DNA of 64,000 nucleotides from the NCBI GenBank assembly GCA_003246265.1, contig QKAU01000029.1:30021-94020 (forward strand), written 5' to 3'. Shown here piece by piece: positions 9,304 through 17,762 of the stretch. How positions within the stretch are numbered: position 1 is the stretch's first letter; the number at the start of each line of letters is the position of its first letter. A program made the position numbers and the translations under genes. The notes beneath the pieces are model-generated. The model searched no databases and had not been told where the DNA came from. It worked only from the letters and a program-made list of their open reading frames with translations. The stretch comes from Kiritimatiellales bacterium (GTDB lineage: Bacteria; Verrucomicrobiota; Kiritimatiellia; Kiritimatiellales; Pontiellaceae).

Positions 9304-10068
9304 ATGGACATTCAAGCAGAACTCATTTCCATCGGCAACGAACTGCTCAGCGGCCGGACGCTGAACACCCATGGGCGCGACCTCGGCGCCGCGCTCTCCG
9401 CCATCGGCCTCCACCTGGTGCGCGACACCACCGTGCCCGACGAAACGGCCACCATTGAAGCCGCGACGGCCGACGCCCTGGCGCGCGTCGACATCGTCTT
9501 CGTCAGCGGCGGACTGGGGCCGACGGTCGACGACATCACGCGCGACGCCCTTGCCCGGCTGCTCGACCGCAGGATCGTGACGCACCAGCCCACGCTCGAC
9601 CATCTCGGGGCCTGGTACGCCCGGCGCGGGCGAACGATCACCCCGGCCGGGGCCCGGCAGGCACTGGTCCTGGAGGGTGCCGTCGTCCTATCCAATTCCG
9701 TCGGGGCCGCCCCGGGCGAGCGGATCGATCTCCCGCTAGGAAAAACCCTTTTCGTCCTTCCCGGCCCCCCGAACGAATTCAATGCGGTGCTCGGCGAGGA
9801 GATCATCCCATGGCTCAAGACCCGGCATGCCGGCGTGCGACCGAAACTGGTGCGCATCGTCCAGACTCGCGGCATCGGGGAGTCGGATATCGTCACCCGG
9901 CTCGAAGCGGCCGGATTCCAGCCCGAAGGCATCGCCCTCGGCTTTTATCCCGGCATGGGCCGGGTGGAAATCCGCCTCACCGCCAGCGCGGAGCAGGAAG
10001 CCGAAATAGCCCAGGCCGAGGAGTGCTTGCTGGATTTGCTGGGCGACCACCTCGATACGACGGGCTAA
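9304..10068 (+). CDS. CinA-like molybdopterin-binding domain protein without the amidase domain
   Basis: A 254-aa protein corresponding to the N-terminal half of CinA (COG1058, MoCF_biosynth fold; ADP-ribose pyrophosphatase activity in characterised CinA). Motifs are ELISIGNELLSGRTLNTHG, FVSGGLGPTVDDITRDAL, FVLPGPPNEF and RIVQTRGIGESDIV. The C-terminal PncC nicotinamide-nucleotide amidase domain of full-length CinA (about 410 aa) is absent, and the frame ends cleanly. GGAGGGCGG lies just upstream of ATG 9304 and acts as ribosome site. The stop is 5 bases from the convergent rsmB stop. Confidence 0.88.
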   Translation: MDIQAELISIGNELLSGRTLNTHGRDLGAALSAIGLHLVRDTTVPDETATIEAATADALARVDIVFVSGGLGPTVDDITRDALARLLDRRIVTHQPTLDHLGAWYARRGRTITPAGARQALVLEGAVVLSNSVGAAPGERIDLPLGKTLFVLPGPPNEFNAVLGEEIIPWLKTRHAGVRPKLVRIVQTRGIGESDIVTRLEAAGFQPEGIALGFYPGMGRVEIRLTASAEQEAEIAQAEECLLDLLGDHLDTTG

Positions 10069-10073
10069 CCGGC

Positions 10074-11342
10074 TCATTTCCGCCGCAGGAGGGCGGCGAA
10101 GGCCCCGTCGGTACCCGATTCGGGAGGAAAGGCCTTGCCCGTCTTCACGAGGCGGAATCCAGGATTGCCGCGCAACCAGCGCGCCACCAGGTCTTCGTTC
10201 TCCTCGGCCTCCAGGCTGCAGGTGCTGTAGACGATGCGGCCCTTCTCCTTCAGCAGTCCGGCGCAGGCGGTCAGGAGCTCGGACTGCAATGCCGCAACGG
10301 CTTCGATCCGTTCGGCATCGACGCGCCAGCGGGCGTCGGCGCGTCGGCGCAGCACGCCGGTATTGGTGCAGGGCACGTCGAGCAGGATGGCGTCGAAGGT
10401 CCGCCCCCCCAGCACCCTCTCCGGATGGCGGGCATCGCCCCGGAGGATTTCGATCCAGTCGAGCTTCAGCCGCCTGCGGTTCTCCTCGAGCACCGCAATC
10501 CGGTCGTCGTGCAGATCCACCGCGACCAGGCTGCCCCTGCCGCGCATGCGGCCGGCGATCATGGCGGTCTTGCCGCCGGGGGCGGCGCAGGCGTCGAGTA
10601 TGGATTCGCCGGGGCGCGCCGCCAGCAGGTCGGTCGATATCGAGGTGGCGGGGTCCTGGACGGTGAACCATCCCTCGGCGTAGCCCGGTACACGCCCGAC
10701 GGCCACGCCGCGCGGCAGGACCAGGAAGATCTCCTTCTCGCTGTAGGGATGCATCAGCGGTTCAATGCCGTCGGCCCGGAGGCGGTCGATGAAGTCGGCG
10801 GCGTCGACGGCCGACTGTTCGATGCGCAGGATGGTATCCGGCGGCTGGTTGTTCCACTCGGCCAGCTGCAGCGCGGCCGGTTCGCCATACTGCCTGGTCC
10901 AGCGCTCCAACAGCAACGATGGATGGGAGAGTCGGATTTCGGCCGGCTGGCGCGCCAGCGCCTCGAGCACCCCCTCCTTCTCCCGCTGCGCGCGGCGCAG
11001 GACAGCATTGACCATCTTCGCCGCGCCGGTCCCGCCCGGCCGGCCTTTGGCGGCTTCGACGGTTTCGTTGAGGGCGGCATAAGGTTCGACTGCCATGAAG
11101 AGGAGTTGGTAGAGGCCGACCCAGAGCACCGCCCGGAAATAGGACGGCGGCGTCCGCTCCACCCACTCCCGCTCCAGCCATTCGAAGATGGCCCGGTTGC
11201 GTACGACCCCGTTGACCACCTCCATGACGAAGGCGTGGTTGTCGCGCACCCCCGCCAACTGACGGTCGGGAAAGGCGCCGGATTCTAGCCATTGGCCGAC
11301 GATTTCGGCGGCGGTCTGGCGGCTGTTGCTGGATGGGGCCAT
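10074..11342 (-). CDS. rsmB: 16S rRNA (cytosine-967-C5)-methyltransferase
   Basis: A 422-aa protein with an N-terminal NusB-like RNA-binding domain (residues 1 to about 140: AFVMEVVNGVVRN, YAALNETVEAAK) and a C-terminal SAM-dependent RNA m5C methyltransferase. It uses the two-cysteine mechanism: LDVPCTNTGVLRRR (Cys about 325) and VYSTCSLEAEENED (Cys about 375). The SAM-binding motif is ILDACAAPGGKT. NusB plus Rsm domains at this length define RsmB (Sun/Fmu). It is a single gene between the convergent CinA-like gene and the divergent motor operon. Confidence 0.94.
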   Translation of the reverse strand: MAPSSNSRQTAAEIVGQWLESGAFPDRQLAGVRDNHAFVMEVVNGVVRNRAIFEWLEREWVERTPPSYFRAVLWVGLYQLLFMAVEPYAALNETVEAAKGRPGGTGAAKMVNAVLRRAQREKEGVLEALARQPAEIRLSHPSLLLERWTRQYGEPAALQLAEWNNQPPDTILRIEQSAVDAADFIDRLRADGIEPLMHPYSEKEIFLVLPRGVAVGRVPGYAEGWFTVQDPATSISTDLLAARPGESILDACAAPGGKTAMIAGRMRGRGSLVAVDLHDDRIAVLEENRRRLKLDWIEILRGDARHPERVLGGRTFDAILLDVPCTNTGVLRRRADARWRVDAERIEAVAALQSELLTACAGLLKEKGRIVYSTCSLEAEENEDLVARWLRGNPGFRLVKTGKAFPPESGTDGAFAALLRRK

Positions 11343-11468
11343 GGTACTCCTTTGGATCGGGGCATTCTTTCCATCGGGGCGGCAAGGTCAATGCCGCAAC
11401 ATGTAAAAGCGGACACTTTTTCTCATTTTTGCCTAGGGAACAGCTACCCGCGCACCCGGGAAGCCATA

Positions 11469-11484
11469 TGGCATGCAAAATGCT
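11469..11484 (+). promoter_or_regulatory. Candidate sigma-54 (-24/-12) promoter for the motor pair
   Basis: TGGCATGCAAAATGCT has the invariant GG and GC dinucleotides with exactly 10 bases between them, and matches the consensus TGGCAC-N5-TTGC at all but two informative positions. Predicted transcription would begin near 11495, about 44 bases before ATG 11539, leaving room for the TAGGGGAC ribosome site. No TTGACA/TATAAT pair stands out here. No sigma-54 gene or activator lies in the window. Confidence 0.4.
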
Positions 11485-11538
11485 TAATTCCCGCATCAGT
11501 ATTGCAAAACCGAAAAAAAACCTTAGGGGACAAACCGA

Positions 11539-12900
11539 ATGAAGACAAAAATCAAGCCGATCGTATCGTGGGGTATCTGGGCCGGCGGCCTTTCGCTGGT
11601 GATGGGTATCGTGACCCGCCAGCACATGGTTGCGGGTTTCCGCGCGGATGAAACGGGGATGAGCATCGTCATCGCCGCCGTGTTCGCAGCCGGACTCGTG
11701 GTCTCCTTCCTCTCCGCCCTGCAACTGCATGCGGAATGGGGGGAAATGGCCAAGATCAAGGCGAGTGGAAAGCTTCCCAAGGGAACGGGGCACTCCGACC
11801 TCGCCTCCACCTTCCAGAAGCTGTCCGACTACAAGGAAAAGGGCGAAAGGATCGAGATCCAGACCGTGGTGGACAGCTACTACGCCAAACACAACTCCCG
11901 CGTCCGCTCGGTTTCGATCATGGCGGCGCTCGTCATCTCGATGGGCCTGCTGGGCACGGTCGTCGGCCTGATCATGTCGATCTCCGGCCTCGGCGGCATG
12001 GTGGAGAACATCGGCCTGTCGCGCGCCACGATGATGGATGCGCTCAAGACGACGGTCGCGGGCATGGGCACCGCCTTCTACACCACCTTCTTCGGTGCCC
12101 TCGGCGGGCTGATCCTGCGCGCGGTGGCGGTATCGCAGCTCAACTCGCTGTCCGAGCTCTGCGCCGAAGCGACCGAATATGCCGACGCCCACCTTGTTCC
12201 GCGCTTCGAAAGCAAGGAGGAGGAGCTCAACCAGCAGGTTTCCAAGGTCATTGCCGGCTTCGAAAGGATGCAGCGCGAAATCGACGCCCTTTCGCCGCGC
12301 ATCGCCGCATCCATCGAATCGGCGCTTTCGAAGTTCGGCGAATCGATCGCCTCCATCGGCATCCAGGCCATGGAATCCACCCAGGCGGCGGTTGCGGGCA
12401 TGACCGAGCAGATGGCGGAGTTCAAGGGATCCGTCGGCGACTCCTTCGGGCAGTTCAACGCCGCAATCGGCGAGGCGGGCGAAGGCCTCCGCGATGCGAT
12501 GGGGTCGGTCAACGCCGCCATCGGCGCATCGCAGGAGTCGCTGAACAGCTCCTTCGCCAGCCTCAGCGCCACGCTCGGCGAAGCGGGCGGGCAGGTATCG
12601 GAAGCGTTCGGCAGCCTGAACGGATCGGTCAAGCAGGCGAGCGACACGGTTTCCACCTCGCTGGTCGACTTCAAGCTCGCGATCGAAGGTACCAGCCTGG
12701 AACTCAACGAAGCCGTGGGCGAGCTGCACACCGCCATCGGCCGGGCGACCGGTGAAATGTCGACGATGGCCGAGGCCAGGCTCGACACGGATGCGTCGGC
12801 CATCGCCGGCCACCTCTCGCTCGCAGCCGATTCGATCCAGCAGTTCCTGCAGCGCAAGTCCGTCCGTTCAGAAGGCGAATCCAACCAGAAGGTGGCGTAA
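11539..12900 (+). CDS. MotA/TolQ/ExbB-family channel subunit with long helical tail (ZorA-like)
   Basis: A 453-aa inner-membrane protein. Four hydrophobic helices lie at about 8-26, 41-62, 123-148 and 171-198. The last two carry the family hallmarks GLLGTVVGLI and TTVAGMGTAFYTTFF, which line the ion channel in MotA/TolQ/ExbB. A cytoplasmic tail of about 250 residues follows. It is Ala/Ser/Glu-rich, low in Pro, and built of irregular repeats (FGQFNAAIGEAGEGL, SVNAAIGASQESL, SLSATLGEAGGQV), probably a long coiled bundle. Such a tail is absent from ExbB/TolQ and typical MotA but is characteristic of ZorA. TAATG couples it to the next gene, which encodes the matching MotB-like subunit. The driven process is unknown. 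Confidence 0.85.
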   Translation: MKTKIKPIVSWGIWAGGLSLVMGIVTRQHMVAGFRADETGMSIVIAAVFAAGLVVSFLSALQLHAEWGEMAKIKASGKLPKGTGHSDLASTFQKLSDYKEKGERIEIQTVVDSYYAKHNSRVRSVSIMAALVISMGLLGTVVGLIMSISGLGGMVENIGLSRATMMDALKTTVAGMGTAFYTTFFGALGGLILRAVAVSQLNSLSELCAEATEYADAHLVPRFESKEEELNQQVSKVIAGFERMQREIDALSPRIAASIESALSKFGESIASIGIQAMESTQAAVAGMTEQMAEFKGSVGDSFGQFNAAIGEAGEGLRDAMGSVNAAIGASQESLNSSFASLSATLGEAGGQVSEAFGSLNGSVKQASDTVSTSLVDFKLAIEGTSLELNEAVGELHTAIGRATGEMSTMAEARLDTDASAIAGHLSLAADSIQQFLQRKSVRSEGESNQKVA

Positions 12901-14117
12901 TGCGTGCGGCGGCCCGTCAGGAAGCGCCCTCGGGATCCGAGGGCATCTACGAATCCTTCTCCGACATGGTGCTCTGCACCGTGATCGTGCTGATCACCCT
13001 GGTGGTGGTGCTGGCGCTCAACGTGGTGGAACAGCTCAACGTCTACATCGAGCCCAACCACTTCGGCGGCGGCGCAAACCGCCCCTGGCTCTACATCCAG
13101 GCGCAGAACGCGAACTATGCGAAGACCGCCTCCCCCCAGCTGGCCCTTGAGCGGGCCATCCACGGAGACCGGCCGTTCGTGATGGTCAACCTCTTCAGCC
13201 CTTCCGCCGCCGAATCGTCCACGACCGTCAAGGACGGCCAGACCATCGCCACCCGCGACGACATCTCGTTCAGCGGCCAGTGCGACCTGACCGCCTACGG
13301 CTTCCTCCAGCTGGCGGCGGGTATCGATCCGGGCGCCTTCGCCGTCGAGAACCTCAGGACGGCGCTGATGCTGCCCAAGTTCTCGCACAAGAGCATCCTG
13401 CTCGAACCCGGCGATGCGAACGGCTACACCCTGCAGCCCGAGAACGAGCTGGCGCTCAAGACCATGGCCATGGCCTGGCCGGTCTACCGCGACAAGCTCT
13501 ATCCACGCCGCGCGGCCGCCGACTATCTGGACGCCCGCACCAAGATCTATGTCGAGGTGCTCGAGTCGGGCGACGGCCAGCACCGCATCATGATCGGCCA
13601 CAGCGTCTTTACGCTGCCCGAGGATGTGCAGAACGGACGCCTCGGCTGGCTGGCGGGCTTTTCTTCCGGCCTGACGGAGGTGGTCTACCTCGGAACCGCA
13701 TGGAACGAGCCGGCCAACAAGACCAACAAGCGGATCGCCTTCTTCGAGGAGAACGGCTTCGAAACGGCGGCCGAGGACTACCGCACGTTCAGCTTTCCCG
13801 GCCAGCCCTCCTCCTACCAGCGCGAACTGATGGCCAAGGCGCAGGCCGCACGGCCCGACATCCCCCGGCGCCAGCTCGAAACCTACGTGCGCACGGCCGA
13901 GGCGCAGCAGGCCGTATCGCTCGCCATCGCCGAGGGCATGGGCGCCGGATCCTTCCTGCCCCCGCTGCTGCGGCATCGCGATGCCTGGACGGCCTATACC
14001 GACCACTGCATGAAGGCGGAGCTCGGCAAGACCCCGCCGGATTGGCTGATGAACGAATTCCTCGAACCGCTCGGGTTCAGCCAGGCGGTCGTGCGCGGAC
14101 TGCGTTCGGAAGGATGA
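12900..14117 (+). CDS. MotB/ExbD/ZorB-like single-pass motor subunit with large novel periplasmic domain
   Basis: A 405-aa protein with one N-terminal helix at about residues 20-42 (ESFSDMVLCTVIVLITLVVV). Asp22 at its start, in FSDM, sits where MotB has the proton-carrying Asp in YADFM. The remaining about 360 residues should be periplasmic, with no recognisable OmpA/peptidoglycan-binding motif and no ExbD fold that I can identify; segments such as VYLGTAWNEPANKTNKR give no family. The gene starts one base inside the stop of the channel subunit, so a stoichiometric motor complex is expected. A terminator follows at 14141. The function beyond ion-driven motor partner is unknown. Confidence 0.78.
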   Translation: MRAAARQEAPSGSEGIYESFSDMVLCTVIVLITLVVVLALNVVEQLNVYIEPNHFGGGANRPWLYIQAQNANYAKTASPQLALERAIHGDRPFVMVNLFSPSAAESSTTVKDGQTIATRDDISFSGQCDLTAYGFLQLAAGIDPGAFAVENLRTALMLPKFSHKSILLEPGDANGYTLQPENELALKTMAMAWPVYRDKLYPRRAAADYLDARTKIYVEVLESGDGQHRIMIGHSVFTLPEDVQNGRLGWLAGFSSGLTEVVYLGTAWNEPANKTNKRIAFFEENGFETAAEDYRTFSFPGQPSSYQRELMAKAQAARPDIPRRQLETYVRTAEAQQAVSLAIAEGMGAGSFLPPLLRHRDAWTAYTDHCMKAELGKTPPDWLMNEFLEPLGFSQAVVRGLRSEG

Positions 14118-14140
14118 ACCCTGCGGTTGCCGGTTGGGGG

Positions 14141-14166
14141 AACGCGCCCCGCCGGGGCGCGTTTTG
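14141..14166. terminator. Intrinsic terminator after the motor operon
   Basis: ACGCGCCCC (14142-14150) and GGGGCGCGT (14154-14162) form a perfect 9-bp stem with a GCC loop, and a short T run follows (GTTTTG). It lies between the convergent motor pair and htrA, only a few bases from the htrA stop. Confidence 0.75.
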
Positions 14167-14169
14167 CGT

Positions 14170-15308
<1,139 letters not shown>

Positions 15309-15312
<4 letters not shown>

Positions 15313-15545
15313 TCCTCCACCTCGAACGGGGCTTCCTCCAGTTCGCCATCCTTGTTCTTCACGAGCTTCGCGATCCGCTGCTCCACGTCGTCGAGCTTCT
15401 TCGAGCAGACCTCGACCAGCCGCGTACCCTCCTCGAAATGGCGGATCATCTCCTCCAGCCCCAGGCCGCCGTTCTCCATCGCCTCGACCAGCTCCTCCAG
15501 CCGGGTTAGCGACTCCTCGAAGCCCACGCTCTTCTTTTCAGCCAT
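15309..15545 (-). CDS. xseB: Exodeoxyribonuclease VII small subunit
   Basis: A 78-aa acidic helical protein with the XseB pattern FEESLTRLEELVEAMENG, then LGLEEMIRHFEEGTRL and a CSKKLDDVEQRI helix. It assembles with XseA to degrade single-stranded DNA. It lies directly downstream of xseA (23-base gap) and upstream of htrA (ATGA overlap), so xseA-xseB-htrA is one transcription unit. Confidence 0.93.
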
Positions 15546-15568
15546 AGCGGTCCTCCTTGCGCCTATTC

Positions 15569-16900
15569 CTACTCTTTCCCCTCGACGGTTGAAAGCACCT
15601 TGCCATCGGCAAACTGCGTCACCAGGCCATCACCCACGCCGACCTCGCCGGCGCTGAGCACCAGCGTTCCGTCGGCCTTGCGCGTAAGGCTGTAGCCGCG
15701 GCCCAGCACGGCCATCGGGTTGAGCGCACGCAGCTGGCTGGCCATCCGCTGGAGGCGCTGCCGGTCCCGTTCCGCCCCGCGCTCCATGCGGTGCCGCATC
15801 GCCACGCCCAGCTCGTCGATCCGCTGGTGCGCCTGGCGGACGCTTGATTGAAGCAGGTGGACCAGACGCACCTGCGCTGCGCCGAGGCGTTGCGTCTGTT
15901 GCTGCGCACCGAACCGCAGCAGGTCCGCCATCCTCACCTCCGCCGCCGCGAGGTCCCGGCGGTATTGCCGAGCCAGTTGGGCCGGCTCGCGGAACACATA
16001 GCTTTGCGCCTGGCGGTTGAGCCGCAGGCGGAAATCCTGCAGCAGCCCCTTCAGCGCCTGACGGAGGCGGCGGCCGTGCCGCAGGACCACCTCCTGCAGC
16101 TCCGCCTTCACCGGCACCGCCAGCTCGGCGGCGGCCGAGGGCGTCGGCGCCCGCACATCCGCCACGAAATCGGCGATCGTGTAGTCGATCTCGTGCCCGA
16201 CCGCCGAGATCACCGGAATCCGCGAGGCCGCGATGGCCCGGGCCACGACCTCCTCGTTGAAGTTCCACAGGTCCTCGATGCTGCCGCCGCCGCGACCCAC
16301 GATCATCACGTCAATGTCATCGCGCGTGTTGAGATAGCCGATCGCCTTGGCGATGCCCTGCTCCGCCCCGGCGCCCTGCACCTTGACCGGAACCAGCAGG
16401 ATGCCGATGCCGGGGAAGCGGCGGGCCAGCACCTGGATGATGTCGCGGATGGCCGCGCCGGTCGGCGAGGTCACCACCCCGATCCGGCGCGGCAGCAACG
16501 GAAGCGGCTTCTTGCGCGCGGTGTCGAACAATCCTTCGGCCCCCAGCTTCGCCTTCAGCTTCTCGAACTGCTCCTGGAGGCTGCCGCGTCCGGCCTCCTC
16601 CATCGCCGAGGCGACCAGCTGGTAGCGGCCGCTGGCTTCGTAGAGGCTCGGCCGGGCAAGAAGCTGCACCTTGAGCCCGTCCTTCGGCCGGAACGCCACG
16701 CGCGCGTTGTCGCCGCGGAACATGGCGCAGGAGACGGCCGCCTGCTCGTCCTTGAGCGTAAAGTACCAGTGCCCGCTGGCGTGGACCGTGAAACGCGACA
16801 GCTCGCCCTCCACCCAGACCTCGCCGATGCCGCCTTCCAGCACCGCCCGCGCCTTGCGGTTGACCTCGGTTACCGAATAGACTTTCCGTTCACCGCCCAT
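15569..16900 (-). CDS. xseA: Exodeoxyribonuclease VII large subunit
   Basis: A 443-aa protein with an N-terminal OB fold (YSVTEVNRKARAVLEGG, VWVEGELSRF, HWYFTLKDE) and the catalytic domain (RIGVVTSPTGAAIRDI, VGRGGGSIEDLWNFNEE, PVISAVGHEIDYTIADFVAD, RAPTPSAAAEL). A long helical region at about 280-390 precedes a conserved LGRGYSL end. The start is taken at ATG 16900, 8 bases after the ymdB stop; a TTG at 16912 overlapping that stop is an alternative four codons longer, with GGGAGA immediately before it. Standard length for XseA; acts in DNA repair and recombination. Confidence 0.94.
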   Translation of the reverse strand: MGGERKVYSVTEVNRKARAVLEGGIGEVWVEGELSRFTVHASGHWYFTLKDEQAAVSCAMFRGDNARVAFRPKDGLKVQLLARPSLYEASGRYQLVASAMEEAGRGSLQEQFEKLKAKLGAEGLFDTARKKPLPLLPRRIGVVTSPTGAAIRDIIQVLARRFPGIGILLVPVKVQGAGAEQGIAKAIGYLNTRDDIDVMIVGRGGGSIEDLWNFNEEVVARAIAASRIPVISAVGHEIDYTIADFVADVRAPTPSAAAELAVPVKAELQEVVLRHGRRLRQALKGLLQDFRLRLNRQAQSYVFREPAQLARQYRRDLAAAEVRMADLLRFGAQQQTQRLGAAQVRLVHLLQSSVRQAHQRIDELGVAMRHRMERGAERDRQRLQRMASQLRALNPMAVLGRGYSLTRKADGTLVLSAGEVGVGDGLVTQFADGKVLSTVEGKE

Positions 16901-16908
16901 TCCAGCAT

Positions 16909-17697
16909 TCAATCTCCCAGTGCAACCCGGATCCGTTCGATGGACCGCGCCATTCCGCTCTTCATGTCGACCTCTACAATCGCGCCCTCGAGGGTGGGAT
17001 TGCCGGTGGCGACGTCGAACTTTTGCGGAACGCCCGTAAGGAACTTCCGGATCACCGGCTCCACCTCGCGGCCAAGCACCGAGTCCTTCGGTCCCGTCAT
17101 ACCCAGATCGGTGATGTAGGCCGTGCCCTTCGCGAACACGGTCTCGTCGGAGGTCTGGCAGTGGGTGTGGGTGCCGAACACCGCGGAGACGCGGCCATCG
17201 AGGAAGCGTCCCATGGCCATGCGCTCCGAGGAGGCCTCGCCGTGCAGGTCGACAAACACGACCTTGTCGGACGAAAGCTCGCCCTTGAGCAGGCGGTCCG
17301 CCGCCTGGAACGGGCAATCGGCCGGCGGCATGAAAACGCGGCCCACCAGCTGGAGTACCACCAGGGGACCTTCCGGCGTATCGACGCGCACCCATCCCCT
17401 GCCCGGCGCACTCCTAGGCCAGTTCGCGGGACGGACGATCCGCTCCTCCATGTCGATACCGGACACCATCTCCTTGCTGTCCCACGCATGGTCGCCGAGC
17501 GTAACCACGTCGGCCCCGGCCTGGATCAGCGCATTGGCGATCTCCGGCGTTGGCCCCCTGCCGGAGGCCGCGTTCTCGCCGTTGGCGATGACGAAATCGA
17601 CCGCCCCCTCGTCCTTCAGCTGCCGCACCACCTGCACGAAGGCGTTGCGCCCCGGCTTTCCGACAATATCGCCTACCAACAAGACCTTCATGCGCAC
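16909..17697 (-). CDS. YmdB-family metallophosphoesterase (TIGR00282 type)
   Basis: A 262-aa calcineurin-like phosphoesterase. Motifs are VLLVGDIVGKPGRNAF at the N-terminus, VIANGENAASG, VVTLGDHAWDSKE (family usually GNHxWD, so an Asn-to-Asp change in the GNH motif), DLHGEASSE, FGTHTHCQTSDE and ITDLGMTGPKDSV. Bacillus YmdB hydrolyses 2',3'-cyclic nucleotides and affects biofilm and RNA turnover. Either Met1 or Met3 could initiate (MRMKVLL). Immediately upstream of xseA, it heads the ymdB-xseA-xseB-htrA unit; the giant protein gene ends 66 bases upstream. Confidence 0.87.
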   Translation of the reverse strand: MRMKVLLVGDIVGKPGRNAFVQVVRQLKDEGAVDFVIANGENAASGRGPTPEIANALIQAGADVVTLGDHAWDSKEMVSGIDMEERIVRPANWPRSAPGRGWVRVDTPEGPLVVLQLVGRVFMPPADCPFQAADRLLKGELSSDKVVFVDLHGEASSERMAMGRFLDGRVSAVFGTHTHCQTSDETVFAKGTAYITDLGMTGPKDSVLGREVEPVIRKFLTGVPQKFDVATGNPTLEGAIVEVDMKSGMARSIERIRVALGD

Positions 17698-17762
17698 CGT
17701 GCCTCCAATGATTCAGGGCAGTGTACATGAATACCCCGGCGTGTCGAGACCTCCACGGCGGC

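Noticed and set aside
11539..14117. Complete Zorya defence system
   Set aside because: Only an A/B-like motor pair is present; no ZorC, ZorD helicase or ZorE nuclease lies on either side, so a defence role is not supported.
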